In this document: one piece after another, positions 21,346-29,887 of the stretch
How positions within the stretch are numbered: position 1 is the stretch's first letter
Layout of the letters: each line of letters begins with the position of its first letter
From: Acidobacteriaceae bacterium
Lineage (GTDB): Bacteria > Acidobacteriota > Terriglobia > Terriglobales > Acidobacteriaceae
Direction: 5' to 3'
Assembly: GCA_028283655.1 (NCBI GenBank)
Contig: JAPWKE010000002.1
Location: 40,501-104,500 of the forward strand
DNA: 64,000 nucleotides
The notes under the pieces: model-generated
The model's input: the letters and a program-made list of their open reading frames with translations, nothing else
Databases searched by the model: none
Told to the model about the DNA's origin: nothing
Translations under genes and position numbers: made by a program

Positions 21346-21733
21346 CGAGGCTCTCTACTTCCACTATTCGGTGCGCTCGGGCATTTGTAACGGTACTAAG
21401 GTTACCGCCGCTCGAGAGCGCTATCGGCAAAAAACATACTAACGTGATTCTCTCGAACGACGATAAATCCATTAGCTAAAGGGTCTTTGTAAGAAGTTGT
21501 ATCGCTTCCGGAGGCGTAATGAAGGGTAATCCGGTGATTTCCAGCCATGGATATCACCTGTGATATCAAAACCTTTCCTTATTTGCTTTCGTCCCATTTT
21601 GGGACTTATTCCGGTGTTACGCTTCCGCCATAGTTACCAAGACCCCTGCTCGAAAGCCCTATTCCGAGCCTAACAAAGCTAAGAAATACGCTCCCTGGCA
21701 AACACTAGGAGCGTAACACCTAAGGAGACTCAC
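21346..21733 (+). other. Divergent intergenic region upstream of flp
   Basis: This 388-base region separates the GGDEF-EAL gene from flp and must hold both promoters. I see no gene in it. Visible structure: a paired GATATC element at 21550-21567, an inverted repeat GTCCCA-TTT-TGGGAC at 21591-21605, an A/T-richer stretch between them, and a strong ribosome binding site AAGGAG eight bases before the flp ATG. About 130 bases of possible leader follow the second inverted repeat. No sigma-54 site or riboswitch was recognised. Confidence 0.6.
21550..21567. promoter_or_regulatory. Paired GATATC palindrome upstream of flp
   Basis: The sequence GATATCAC-CT-GTGATATC is an inverted repeat with 8-base arms and a 2-base centre, 166 bases before the flp start. 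The same GATATC-N6-GATATC arrangement occurs at 38318-38335. It looks like an operator for a dimeric regulator; the regulator is unknown. Confidence 0.45.
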
Positions 21734-21919
21734 ATGAAGAACATTTGCCTCACGTTCAAGAAACTCATCGCGGATGAGTCTGGGCAGGACCTGATCGAGT
21801 ACGCCCTTATCGCTGCCCTGATTGGTCTTGCTGCTATCGCATCCCTTCGGGCTTTGGCTACTTCCATCCAGAGTGTCTTCTCTTACATTCAGACACAGCT
21901 TGGCAGCGCTATTTCCTAA
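21734..21919 (+). CDS. flp: Flp-type type IVb pilin
   Basis: The 61-residue prepilin has the Flp layout: a short basic leader, then the processing region ADESGQDLIEYALIAALIGLAA with Glu and Tyr in the mature N-terminus, and one hydrophobic helix that packs in the pilus core. It is the major subunit of the tight-adherence pilus. An AAGGAG ribosome site gives strong initiation, as expected for the structural subunit. It is the first gene of the Tad operon and is followed after 56 bases by the prepilin peptidase gene. Confidence 0.93.
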   Translation: MKNICLTFKKLIADESGQDLIEYALIAALIGLAAIASLRALATSIQSVFSYIQTQLGSAIS

Positions 21920-21975
21920 GACAACCCCGTACAAGAACGTTACCTACAAGACATCCTCGTCGGAGCTGTTCGATT

Positions 21976-22512
21976 ATGCAGGCAATTTCGAGTATTGAAC
22001 TTAGCTTTACGGCGGCGGTCGTTTTCGTAGGCGCTTGTACGGACGTGTACAGCCGTCGGGTCCCTAACTGGCTAACGCTTCCCGCTTTGGCAATCTCCCT
22101 CGTCCTGCAGGGGATGCATGGTTTCATCCCCTGCATGGAGGCCCTACTGGCAGTTGTGATTGCGGGTGGCATCTTTCTGATTTTTTTCCTCGCTGGAGGC
22201 ATGGGGGGCGGTGATGTGAAGCTGATCGCCGCTGCCGCTGCCGGAGTTGGCCTTAGCAGGCTTCCTGCTTTGCTTGTGTTTACTTCTCTGATCGGAGGGG
22301 CTATGGCGATCTTTCTGGCCGTGCGTCACCGCCGGGTAAAGTCGACGCTGCTCAATATTGCTTCTCTTACGGCACATCATGCTTCCGCCGGTGTGCTGCA
22401 ACCGCATCCCGAGCTTCATGTCCGCAACCAGCAGGCACTGCGTCTTCCATACGCTGTCGCTATTGCTGCGGGCACTGTTTTGGCGCTATGTGCGCAGGGA
22501 GTAAAGGGATAA
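21976..22512 (+). CDS. cpaA: Prepilin peptidase (A24A) of the Tad system
   Basis: The 178-residue polytopic membrane protein has the two aspartates of A24 peptidases: one in CTDVYSRRVPNWLT and one in GGMGGGDVKLI. It lacks the N-terminal methylase domain of PilD, which is normal for CpaA/TadV. It cleaves the Flp leader and probably the TadE-type pseudopilins encoded downstream. The loop between its central helices is longer and His-rich compared with the minimal family. It precedes cpaB by four bases. Confidence 0.9.
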   Translation: MQAISSIELSFTAAVVFVGACTDVYSRRVPNWLTLPALAISLVLQGMHGFIPCMEALLAVVIAGGIFLIFFLAGGMGGGDVKLIAAAAAGVGLSRLPALLVFTSLIGGAMAIFLAVRHRRVKSTLLNIASLTAHHASAGVLQPHPELHVRNQQALRLPYAVAIAAGTVLALCAQGVKG

Positions 22513-22516
22513 CAGA

Positions 22517-23350
22517 ATGGTGAAACGACGCTTGTTGCTTGCGCTTGTGATTGCGCTTGCCATCTCCGGATTATTTACGTTCTGGCTTAGCCACATGTTC
22601 GCGCGGTCTGCGCGACATGACGCAGGCAAGCTTCGCTATGTCGCTCCTATTCACCCGATGAACGCCGGCGATCTGATCGGAGCGGAAGATGTACACCTGG
22701 TTTCCTGGAGCGGAAGTGTTGCGCTGGCGGGGGCCTATACCAAGCCTGAGGATGTCACCGGCAAGATGCTGTTGTATCCGATCGCGGTAGGAGAACCTAT
22801 CCTGGATCGCCACATCAGCACGGCAGGGGCAGGGCTCTCGGCTCATATTCCCGCAGGAATGCGTGCTCTCTCTCTGCGTTCGGATGAAGTGGTGGGTGTC
22901 GCTGGATATCTTCTGCCGGGAACGCGAGTCGATGTGCTCGTTACGCTTCGCCCAACGACGGTTAGCCAGGATCCTTTAACGTCCACAGTTCTGCAGGACG
23001 CCCAGGTACTGACCGCCGGGCAGAAGATGCAGCCCGACCCTGAAGGCAAAGCCACACGCGTGGATGTTGTCACATTACTGGTCTCTCCTCAGGATGCCGA
23101 GCGCGTCGTTCTGGCGAGCTCGCAGGGCACTCTTCACTTCGTTCTTCGCAATGGCCTGGATCGTGCGGTGGCTCCGGATAGTTCGGTTAGGCTCTCTTCG
23201 CTCGCACCTGATCTCAAACCGGCGGTGCAGACTCGCGCACCGTCTGAAGCTGCTCATGCCAAACCTGTGCGTGCGCCCCTGCCTCCGTCTCCGCCACGTT
23301 ACAGCGTGCAGATGATTCGTGGTGATAAGCAGTCCGTGGAGACATTCTGA
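22517..23350 (+). CDS. cpaB: Flp pilus assembly protein CpaB/RcpC
   Basis: The 277-residue protein has one N-terminal membrane anchor (LLLALVIALAISGLFTFWL), then an SAF domain (IHPMNAGDLIGAEDVHLVSW, LLYPIAVGEPILDRHIS) and the RcpC/CpaB core (GMRALSLRSDEVVGVAGYLLPGTRVDVLVTL, given here as consecutive segments of the family consensus). It works in the periplasm with the secretin. A Pro-rich C-terminal tail of about 45 residues is outside the conserved core. Its stop codon overlaps the cpaC start by one base. Confidence 0.9.
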   Translation: MVKRRLLLALVIALAISGLFTFWLSHMFARSARHDAGKLRYVAPIHPMNAGDLIGAEDVHLVSWSGSVALAGAYTKPEDVTGKMLLYPIAVGEPILDRHISTAGAGLSAHIPAGMRALSLRSDEVVGVAGYLLPGTRVDVLVTLRPTTVSQDPLTSTVLQDAQVLTAGQKMQPDPEGKATRVDVVTLLVSPQDAERVVLASSQGTLHFVLRNGLDRAVAPDSSVRLSSLAPDLKPAVQTRAPSEAAHAKPVRAPLPPSPPRYSVQMIRGDKQSVETF

Positions 23351-24843
23351 TGACGCACCGTATCTCACTCTCCTTCGCTTCGGCCATGCTGGTTTTGGCC
23401 GGATCCCTCGCGGGCACTTCAACAGGTTTCGCCCAAAGTTCTTCTGCTCAACCGGAGCTTGTGAGCGGAGCGGCAGCTTCGACATCGTCTGCCGATGGTG
23501 CTGCAGCCTCGGGGTTTATCAGCGCGGAGTTCAGCGATGCGCCGATGCATCTGGTCGTTGGCCACTCCGCAACGGTCAGCTCAAAGCAGAGGCTGAGCAA
23601 GATCTATGTAACCGATCCGACCGTGCTCTATGCCTACACGGCGTCTCCTGGTGAGGTGCTGGTAACCGCAAAGCAGCCTGGTGTCAGCTCTCTTGTCGTC
23701 TGGGACGAAGATGGCGCGATGCGTTCCTATCTCTTCTCCTCAGATATCGATGTGTCCTCGCTGAAGAGAGCGTTGCATGATGCGATGCCGCGGGAAAATA
23801 TTCAGGTCAACTGCACGCAGGACCACCTGGTTCTAACCGGTACGGTGAGCACGCATGCTTATTACGATGCAGCCGAGCGTTTAGCCGGGATGTACGCGAA
23901 GAGCGTTTCGAACGCTCTGGTCATCAGTTCGTCCGCGGTGCAGCAGGTGCGCCTGAAGGTACGCATTATCGAAGTGGACCGTTCCAAGCTGGAGCAGTTG
24001 GGCTTCAACCTTTTCAGCGCAGGCGGCAATACGCTGGCGCAGTCGAGCACGACGCAGTTTCCTTCGTCGTTGAGCGCGACAACGAACGGAGCCTCGAGTT
24101 CGAGCGGTGGCACGACGGCAACGGCAGGGAATAAGACGCTTACGATCAGCAACCCTTTGAACTTCCTGCTCTATAACGCTCAGTTGAATATCGGCGCCAT
24201 GGTGCAGGATATGGAAACGCGGCAGGTGTTGCAGATTCTTGCAGAGCCAAACATCACGGCAATCAGCGGACAGAAGGCTAACTTCCTTGCCGGCGGCGAG
24301 TTTCCATTTCCTGTCGTTCAGGGAAGCACCGGCGGGTTGACTTCGATCAGTGTCCAGTTCCGCCCCTACGGCGTGAAGCTGGAGTTTACGCCCATCGTTA
24401 ACGACGACGGCACGATTCAACTTACGGTTGCTCCTGAGGTGAGTGCGTTGGATTACACCAACGCTGTGCAGATCAGTGGTTACACCATTCCTGCCTTGTC
24501 GACGCGACGTGCAGAGACGCAAGTCGTCCTGCAGAACGGGCAGACGTTTGCTATCTCAGGATTGCTGGATAACCGAATGACGGATCAGCTGGGGCGGACG
24601 CCTGGGATTGCCAGCATTCCGATCCTTGGTGCGTTGTTCAAGTCGAAGTCCATCAACCATTCGCGGACCGAGTTGATTGTTCTGGTCACGCCGGAGACGA
24701 TTGACCCGCTGCATCAAGCGGCTGTTCCCGCGTTGCCGAAGATGGCTGTTCCCGGGATCATGCCGGATGCATTTGATGCGGCATTGCCCAAGCAGAAAAA
24801 GGCGGAGCCTAAGCCAACAACAGAGGGAGTGCCGCAGCAATGA
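23350..24843 (+). CDS. cpaC: Tad outer-membrane secretin CpaC/RcpA
   Basis: The 497-residue protein has a signal peptide, an N-terminal domain of the pilus-formation type (LVVGHSATVSSKQRLSKIYV, GVSSLVVWDEDG), a BON-like segment (HLVLTGTVSTHAYYDAAERL) and the secretin domain (VRLKVRIIEVDRSKLEQLGF, VLQILAEPNITAISGQKANF, GGEFPFPV, and TELIVLVTPE at the C-terminus). It forms the outer-membrane pore for the Flp pilus. A Ser/Thr/Gly-rich insert of about 30 residues lies after LGFNLFSAGG. The gene overlaps both neighbours. Confidence 0.93.
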   Translation: MTHRISLSFASAMLVLAGSLAGTSTGFAQSSSAQPELVSGAAASTSSADGAAASGFISAEFSDAPMHLVVGHSATVSSKQRLSKIYVTDPTVLYAYTASPGEVLVTAKQPGVSSLVVWDEDGAMRSYLFSSDIDVSSLKRALHDAMPRENIQVNCTQDHLVLTGTVSTHAYYDAAERLAGMYAKSVSNALVISSSAVQQVRLKVRIIEVDRSKLEQLGFNLFSAGGNTLAQSSTTQFPSSLSATTNGASSSSGGTTATAGNKTLTISNPLNFLLYNAQLNIGAMVQDMETRQVLQILAEPNITAISGQKANFLAGGEFPFPVVQGSTGGLTSISVQFRPYGVKLEFTPIVNDDGTIQLTVAPEVSALDYTNAVQISGYTIPALSTRRAETQVVLQNGQTFAISGLLDNRMTDQLGRTPGIASIPILGALFKSKSINHSRTELIVLVTPETIDPLHQAAVPALPKMAVPGIMPDAFDAALPKQKKAEPKPTTEGVPQQ

Positions 24844-26093
24844 GCCGAAGCAATCAGGGTTTTCTCAACGTCATCGTTCTGACCGTAGGGACGGATATCT
24901 ATACGACGGACTCTTTGATGAGAGTGGCCAAAAGCCGTGCGTGGATGGTCGAAACGTTCCATTCGGAAGAGTACTTGTCTGCACATAAACGCCCGTCGTT
25001 TGGGCCGCAGTTACAGGACGCAGACCGGTGCGTCGCATTCCTCGACTTCGAGCGTTCGCCGGAGGCTGCTGCCGAGACGGCTCGCTTTCTTACGGAAAGC
25101 TACGGTAATAAGGTGCTCGTTGTGGCGGTGGTCAGAACGCAGCTTCCTGCGCTGATCGTGAGCGCCATGCGCTCAGGCTGCAATGAACTGCTCACCGAAC
25201 CGATTCAGCTTCCGGCTCTAGAGAGCATCTTTGACCAGATTGACCGTTTGTCTGCAGGGGAGTATCTGCCGCAGGCGCAGGAAGGCACTGTGCTTGCGAT
25301 CGTTGGTGCCAAGGGTGGTGTTGGAAGTACGGCACTGGCGGTGCATCTCGCGACGTTTCTGGCTAAGCGCAGCGGCAAACGTACCCTGCTGATCGACAAC
25401 CATACCTACGGTGGGCATGTGGCCGTCTACCTGGGAATTGATAGCAGTAACTACTTTGAAGAGGCTGTGCGGAATCTTTCTCGCATGGACAGCGAGCTGC
25501 TGAAACGCTTTGTGGTGCAGCATAGCAGCGGGCTTGAGGTGATGACGTCTCCCGATGTTTTTGATGCGGCGAGAATGATGGAGCCCGAAGCGGTCCGCCG
25601 GGCGTTTGAGTTTCTCCGTACGGAGTATGCGTACATCGTGGTCGATTGCTCGCGCGACGAACGTGCGATCAATCGTCCTGTATTTGCAGTCGCAAAGACG
25701 ATTTATCCGGTGACGACGCCTGATGTTGCCGCAGCTCGTGACCTCTCACGATTTATCGATGAGCTTGCCGTGATGGACGATTGGGCGGATAAGACTCGTA
25801 TTATTCTCAACCGCTCCAACTCTCCGCTGGCGATCCCTTCCGAGCAGATTGAACACGCCACGCGGCAACGTATTGCTGTGCGTGTACCCAATGGCTACCA
25901 GGAGTTGACGCGTGCGGCTAATCTGGGAGAGCCGCTCGATCCAAATAGCCACTCGGACTCTGCTGTGGCGCTGTCGCGCTGGGCGGACGAAGTCGCCGGA
26001 ACCGTTTCGCGAAAGCCGAAGTCGGCGAAAGAGGGTAAGGTTTTGTCCGCATTACGCCATCCCTTTACGCCACACAGCTCGTTTGGTTTGTAA
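24840..26093 (+). CDS. cpaE: Tad localisation ATPase CpaE/TadZ
   Basis: The 417-residue protein combines an N-terminal receiver-like domain without the phospho-acceptor pattern (residues 1-135) with a MinD/ParA ATPase. The deviant Walker A loop is [19 protein letters not shown], followed by [10 protein letters not shown] and a later [10 protein letters not shown]. TadZ proteins place the pilus machine at a cell pole. The gene starts four bases inside cpaC. The normal Asp of LLIDxD is replaced ([10 protein letters not shown]), a common variation in TadZ. Confidence 0.9.
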   Translation: MSRSNQGFLNVIVLTVGTDIYTTDSLMRVAKSRAWMVETFHSEEYLSAHKRPSFGPQLQDADRCVAFLDFERSPEAAAETARFLTESYGNKVLVVAVVRTQLPALIVSAMRSGCNELLTEPIQLPALESIFDQIDRLSAGEYLPQAQEGTVLAIVGAKGGVGSTALAVHLATFLAKRSGKRTLLIDNHTYGGHVAVYLGIDSSNYFEEAVRNLSRMDSELLKRFVVQHSSGLEVMTSPDVFDAARMMEPEAVRRAFEFLRTEYAYIVVDCSRDERAINRPVFAVAKTIYPVTTPDVAAARDLSRFIDELAVMDDWADKTRIILNRSNSPLAIPSEQIEHATRQRIAVRVPNGYQELTRAANLGEPLDPNSHSDSAVALSRWADEVAGTVSRKPKSAKEGKVLSALRHPFTPHSSFGL

Positions 26094-26118
26094 CTGCAGT
26101 CGATAAGACGAATGGATC

Positions 26119-26505
26119 GTGACGATGATCGACACATTTCAGGAACGCATTGAATCGCCCCTCACGCCACGTGCGCGGACGATCCCGGACTCTGTAGAGC
26201 AGAAGATCAAGTCGGCAGTTCACAAAGAACTGATCAATCGTCTCGACCTTGAGCGGTTGAGCGAGTTCAGCGAGACGCGTGCTGGACAGCAGCAGCTCTT
26301 CAGCATTATCAGTCGGATCATGTCGGAGCAGAAGTTTCCGATTAGCAGTTCTGAACGCGACAAGCTTACCCAGGAGGTGGTGGACGAGGTCTTTGGGCTT
26401 GGCCCGCTGGAGCCGCTGCTCAATGATCCTACGATCAGCGACATCCTTGTGAATACGCACCGCTCCGTCTATGTAGAGCGTCGTGGTGTGCTCGAGCACA
26501 CGTGA
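26119..26505 (+). CDS. cpaF: Tad secretion ATPase CpaF/TadA, N-terminal part of a frameshifted gene
   Basis: These 128 codons encode the N-terminal domain of CpaF: helices with [20 protein letters not shown], then [20 protein letters not shown] and [11 protein letters not shown]. The frame stops at a TGA at 26503-26505. In CpaF proteins the text normally continues as a T-D-x-x-F-K-D segment, and exactly that (DIVFKD) appears in the +1 frame. Ignoring the T at 26503 restores one continuous reading frame to 27463. The actual start may be the ATG at 26125. If the break is real the pilus motor is split; if it is a sequence error the operon is intact. Confidence 0.85.
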   Translation: MTMIDTFQERIESPLTPRARTIPDSVEQKIKSAVHKELINRLDLERLSEFSETRAGQQQLFSIISRIMSEQKFPISSSERDKLTQEVVDEVFGLGPLEPLLNDPTISDILVNTHRSVYVERRGVLEHT

Positions 26506-27463
26506 CATTGTCTTCAAAGATAACCGACATCTGATGCACATTATCGACCGCATCGTTTCGGCTGTAGGACGGCGCGTTGATGAGTCCTCGCCGATGGTGG
26601 ATGCTCGCCTGAGTGATGGCTCGCGCGTCAATGTGATCGTTCCTCCACTGGCGATTGATGGTCCTATTCTTTCAATTCGCCGATTTTCTTCCGGTCCGTT
26701 GCGCGCAGAAGACCTTCTTCGCTCGCAGATGCTGACACAACCCATGCTGGAGCTACTGCAGCGTGCGGTCGAAGCGCATTTGAACATCGTGGTTTCAGGT
26801 GGAACGGGCGCGGGTAAAACCACACTGCTCAACATGCTGTCCGGGTTCATCTCACCGCGTGAGCGCATTGTGACGATTGAGGACTCTGCCGAACTGCAAC
26901 TGCGGCAGCAGCATGTCGTGCGGCTGGAAACGCGACCGCCCAATATGGAAGGGCAGAAGGCTGTTCGGCAGCGTGAGCTGGTAATCAACGCTTTGCGTAT
27001 GCGACCCGACCGTATCGTACTTGGCGAGGTTCGTGGCGAAGAGACGCTCGACATGCTGCAGGCGATGAATACCGGTCATGATGGTTCGCTTACGACGATT
27101 CATGCCAATACGCCTCGCGATGCTCTCTCCCGCATGGAGACGATGGCATTGATGGGGGATGTGCGATTGCCTGATCGCGCGATCCGCGCACAGATCTCTT
27201 CGGCCGTTCATTTGATCGTGCAGGTCGCTCGCATGGGCGATGGTACCCGCCGTATCACGCACATCTCGGAGTTGACCGGGATACAGAGCGAGACGATCGG
27301 GATGAACGATCTCTTCCTCTTCGAGCGTCGAGGCATGGGGCCGCATGGCCGTGTGCTTGGCCGCTTTCATTCCACGGGCATCGTCCCGCGTTTCTTTGAG
27401 AAGCTGCAGGCTGCTGGCATTCCGTTGCCGGTTGGACTGCTCAACCATAGCGTGGAGGTCTAA
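26483..27463 (+). CDS. cpaF: Tad secretion ATPase CpaF/TadA, C-terminal part of a frameshifted gene
   Basis: This frame holds the rest of CpaF, with recognisable protein from about 26504. It has [18 protein letters not shown], the Walker A loop [13 protein letters not shown], the Asp and His boxes ([29 protein letters not shown]), and the Walker B region [12 protein letters not shown]. Together with the preceding part it gives about 447 residues, normal for the family. The hexameric ATPase powers Flp pilus assembly at the inner membrane. The first codons before DIVFKD are not family-like, so independent initiation here is unlikely to make a functional N-terminus. It is followed after eight bases by tadB. 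Confidence 0.88.
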   Translation: MVCSSTRDIVFKDNRHLMHIIDRIVSAVGRRVDESSPMVDARLSDGSRVNVIVPPLAIDGPILSIRRFSSGPLRAEDLLRSQMLTQPMLELLQRAVEAHLNIVVSGGTGAGKTTLLNMLSGFISPRERIVTIEDSAELQLRQQHVVRLETRPPNMEGQKAVRQRELVINALRMRPDRIVLGEVRGEETLDMLQAMNTGHDGSLTTIHANTPRDALSRMETMALMGDVRLPDRAIRAQISSAVHLIVQVARMGDGTRRITHISELTGIQSETIGMNDLFLFERRGMGPHGRVLGRFHSTGIVPRFFEKLQAAGIPLPVGLLNHSVEV

Positions 27464-27471
27464 GACTAGCC

Positions 27472-28440
27472 ATGCTTCTTCTTGTTATCTCGTTCCTTCT
27501 GATCGCCACGCTTTGCTTCTCGATCGTCATGCTGGTTCTTCGGCCGTCGAAGACTGCGCTTGCGACCGATCGCAGGCTGCGTAAGCTTCTCGCCGCGCCG
27601 GATCCAGCGTCGCTGGGCAAGAGAGGCGCAAGCTCCTCGGCTTCGGGAGGCCCACTTGTCGATCTGCTGGAGGCCGCAGTCAGGGATACCTCCTTGCTTC
27701 GTCGTCTGGAGGTTCTTCTGTTGCGTGCACAGAGTTCGCAGCGCCCCGGAACGATCATTGCGGCGAGCATCGGATTGGGGCTGCTGGTGCTGGTGGTTGC
27801 CCTGGCACTCAATGCGCCGCTACTCTTTTCGCTCCTGATAGCAGCGGGTTCCATAGCTATTCCTGTCTTTGTTCTGCGCTTTCTCGGGCAGCGTCGTCTT
27901 GCAGCGTTTGATCTTGTCCTTGCGGACTGCATTGATATGTGTGCTCGCGCGTTGCGTGCCGGGCATTCACTCACTGGAGCCATTGGTATGGTCGCGGACG
28001 AGGCGCCGGAACCGGCTAAGACAGAGTTTGCCGAAATTTTTCGCAAGCAGAGTTACGGCCTCGGTCTTCGCGAGGCTCTTATGCAGGCGCTTGAGCGTAT
28101 GCCTTCGGTAGATCTACAGGTTGTTGTTACCGGAATGCTGGTGCAGAAGGAAACCGGCGGAAACCTCGTGGAGTTGATGGAGAGGCTTTCAAGCCTCATC
28201 CGTGAACGAGCTCGCATTCAGCGTGAGGTTCGCACGCATACCGCGCAAGGGCGCATCACAGGATGGATTCTTTGCATGCTGCCGGTGGGTCTGCTGCTCA
28301 TCATCAACATCATGAGCCCGGGATACTCCAAGCCACTGTTTGAAGAAGAAGGTGGCAAGAAGCTTCTTTATATCGGCATGGGATTGCTGGCTGCCGGTGG
28401 CTTTACGATTCGCCGCATCGTCAGGGGGATTGAAGTATGA
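27472..28440 (+). CDS. tadB: Tad inner-membrane platform protein TadB
   Basis: The 322-residue protein has an N-terminal membrane helix, two central helices (IIAASIGLGLLVLVVALAL and the next), a T2SS-F domain (DCIDMCARALRAGHSLTGAI, LREALMQALERMPSVDLQ, GNLVELMERLSSLIRERARI) and a final pair of helices. This is the TadB layout. With TadC it forms the platform on which CpaF acts. Its stop overlaps the tadC start by four bases. Confidence 0.92.
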   Translation: MLLLVISFLLIATLCFSIVMLVLRPSKTALATDRRLRKLLAAPDPASLGKRGASSSASGGPLVDLLEAAVRDTSLLRRLEVLLLRAQSSQRPGTIIAASIGLGLLVLVVALALNAPLLFSLLIAAGSIAIPVFVLRFLGQRRLAAFDLVLADCIDMCARALRAGHSLTGAIGMVADEAPEPAKTEFAEIFRKQSYGLGLREALMQALERMPSVDLQVVVTGMLVQKETGGNLVELMERLSSLIRERARIQREVRTHTAQGRITGWILCMLPVGLLLIINIMSPGYSKPLFEEEGGKKLLYIGMGLLAAGGFTIRRIVRGIEV

Positions 28441-29351
28441 GTTACGCACACTGGATCTCCTGCATTCTCGGTGGGCTCACCGTCTTCTTCGGGCTGGCGG
28501 TAGCTGGGTTGCTGTGGGCGACAAAATCTTCACGCGAGGCGGAACGTCTGGAGAAGGTGATCTCTCATGCCCGTCCCATTCCTGTAGCGCAGCAAACACC
28601 TAGAGAAAAGCTGGAAGCCTCTATCGCTCGCTTTGCGGCTAAGCTTCGTGGTCGTATGGGCCTGAAGCTTAGCACCAAGTCGCAGGAAGATCTTCTGGCA
28701 GGTGGCTATCGAACGCCGTACGCGGCGGACATCTTTTTCGCGTTGCAGTACCTTACCCCGCTGGTGGGTATCCTGATCGGCAGCGTAATCAGCCAGAACA
28801 CGTTCTTTTGGATTCTTACTCTCGCTGCGGTTGGCTTTCTAGTTCCCAATATTTTTCTGAGCCTGGCTGTGCGCAGGCGCAAAGAGAAGATTGTGCGTGC
28901 GCTGCCGGACGCGATGGACTTGTTGGTTATCTGCGTGAATGCAGGTCTGGGGCTTGATCAGGCATTGCTTCGTGTCGGGGAAGAGCTTGCTGTCAGCCAC
29001 CGGGACATCCAGCAGGAGTTTACGCGGGTGCATCTGGAGCAGCGTGCCGGGGTGCCTCGTCTTGAGGCGTGGAACCACCTTGCGCAGCGTGTGAAGGTGA
29101 CGGAGATTACGACGTTCGTCAGCATGCTTCACCAGACCGAGCGGTTTGGTACACCGATTGTTCGTGCGCTTACGGAGTTTTCCGATGAGATTCGTTCGAA
29201 ACGCAGGCAGCGTGCAGAAGAAGCTGCGGCGAAGACGAAGGTCAAAATTGTTATTCCCCTGGTCTTTTTCATTTTTCCCTGTCTCTTCATTGTCTTGTTA
29301 GCGCCGGCTCTTATGGACATCTCCAATGTCTTCAGCGGACTAACAAAATAA
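28437..29351 (+). CDS. tadC: Tad inner-membrane platform protein TadC
   Basis: The 304-residue protein is a second T2SS-F protein, with a single N-terminal helix, two closely spaced helices (FFALQYLTPLVGILIGSVIS and FFWILTLAAVGFLVPNIFL), then LPDAMDLLVICVNAGLGLDQ and QTERFGTPIVRALTEFSDE, ending in a hydrophobic C-terminal helix. It partners TadB in the platform. It is followed by 60 bases with no gene other than a ribosome binding site before the next small gene. Confidence 0.92.
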   Translation: MSYAHWISCILGGLTVFFGLAVAGLLWATKSSREAERLEKVISHARPIPVAQQTPREKLEASIARFAAKLRGRMGLKLSTKSQEDLLAGGYRTPYAADIFFALQYLTPLVGILIGSVISQNTFFWILTLAAVGFLVPNIFLSLAVRRRKEKIVRALPDAMDLLVICVNAGLGLDQALLRVGEELAVSHRDIQQEFTRVHLEQRAGVPRLEAWNHLAQRVKVTEITTFVSMLHQTERFGTPIVRALTEFSDEIRSKRRQRAEEAAAKTKVKIVIPLVFFIFPCLFIVLLAPALMDISNVFSGLTK

Positions 29352-29411
29352 CTTAGCCAAAGGCTCTCGCGGCCGATAACCTCTTTGCGTTTTCAGGAAA
29401 GGAATTTCTCC

Positions 29412-29504
29412 ATGGATTCAGTTAGCCTTGTTCGTCTCGTTGCCGGTGTCCTGGCGGTTGTTGTTCTTGCGTTCATCGTCTATCGCCGCAGCCGCGCCCG
29501 CTAA
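29412..29504 (+). CDS. 30-residue membrane microprotein inside the Tad operon
   Basis: An ATG at 29412 is preceded by AGGAAAGGAA at good spacing and opens a 31-codon frame: an N-terminus MDSVSLVRLVAG, a hydrophobic stretch VLAVVVLAFIVY, and a basic end RRSRAR before TAA. This predicts one membrane helix with the positively charged C-terminus inside. The next gene starts five bases after the stop. The good ribosome site, tight spacing and position in a contiguous operon support expression. It has no name I know; it may be an accessory subunit or stabilising peptide of the Tad platform. Confidence 0.6.
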   Translation: MDSVSLVRLVAGVLAVVVLAFIVYRRSRAR

Positions 29505-29509
29505 CGTCA

Positions 29510-29887
29510 ATGTCCAGGCGTCTGTTTCGGGTGAGTCACCACATCTCGGGATCGACCGTCGCGCAGAGCGTTGAAGCTGCAGACACCTCGTGGACTCGTC
29601 TCCGCGGGTTGCTGGGGCGTCGTGGTCTTGATGTGGGAACCGGGCTTTGGATTCTTCCTAGCTCCGGAGTTCACACCATGGGCATGCGTTTTGCCATCGA
29701 CGTGATCGGTCTTGATCGCAACCGTAAGGTGGTACGGCTGTGGAGTAATCTCAGGCCGTACCGCTTGACCCCAATCGTGTTGGGGATGCATAGCGCGTTA
29801 GAACTGCCCGTAGGGACGATCGAACGCGCTGGCGTTGAAGTTGGAAGTGTTCTTTCGTTGGAAGAAGTGGAAGCCCTTCAGGCCTGA
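29510..29887 (+). CDS. DUF192 family protein in the Tad operon
   Basis: The 125-residue product is a single DUF192 domain: AQSVEAADTSWTRLRGLLGR, GLWILPSSGVHTMGMRFAID, VVRLWSNLRPYRLTP and LELPVGTIERAGVEVG. The SSGVHTMGM segment corresponds to the family's conserved HT/M core. The biochemical role of DUF192 is unknown. The absence of a signal peptide suggests a cytoplasmic protein. Its stop codon overlaps the next start (TGATG), so it is firmly inside the operon. Confidence 0.85.
   Translation: MSRRLFRVSHHISGSTVAQSVEAADTSWTRLRGLLGRRGLDVGTGLWILPSSGVHTMGMRFAIDVIGLDRNRKVVRLWSNLRPYRLTPIVLGMHSALELPVGTIERAGVEVGSVLSLEEVEALQA

Noticed and set aside
21481-21733. Cyclic-di-GMP riboswitch in the flp leader
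   Set aside because: The inverted repeats present do not match the GEMM core and no conserved loop sequences were found.
26496-26510. Programmed +1 frameshift in cpaF as in prfB
   Set aside because: The TGA-C context fits, but there is no upstream Shine-Dalgarno-like stimulator and re-pairing of the Thr tRNA would be poor; kept only as a test in the findings.
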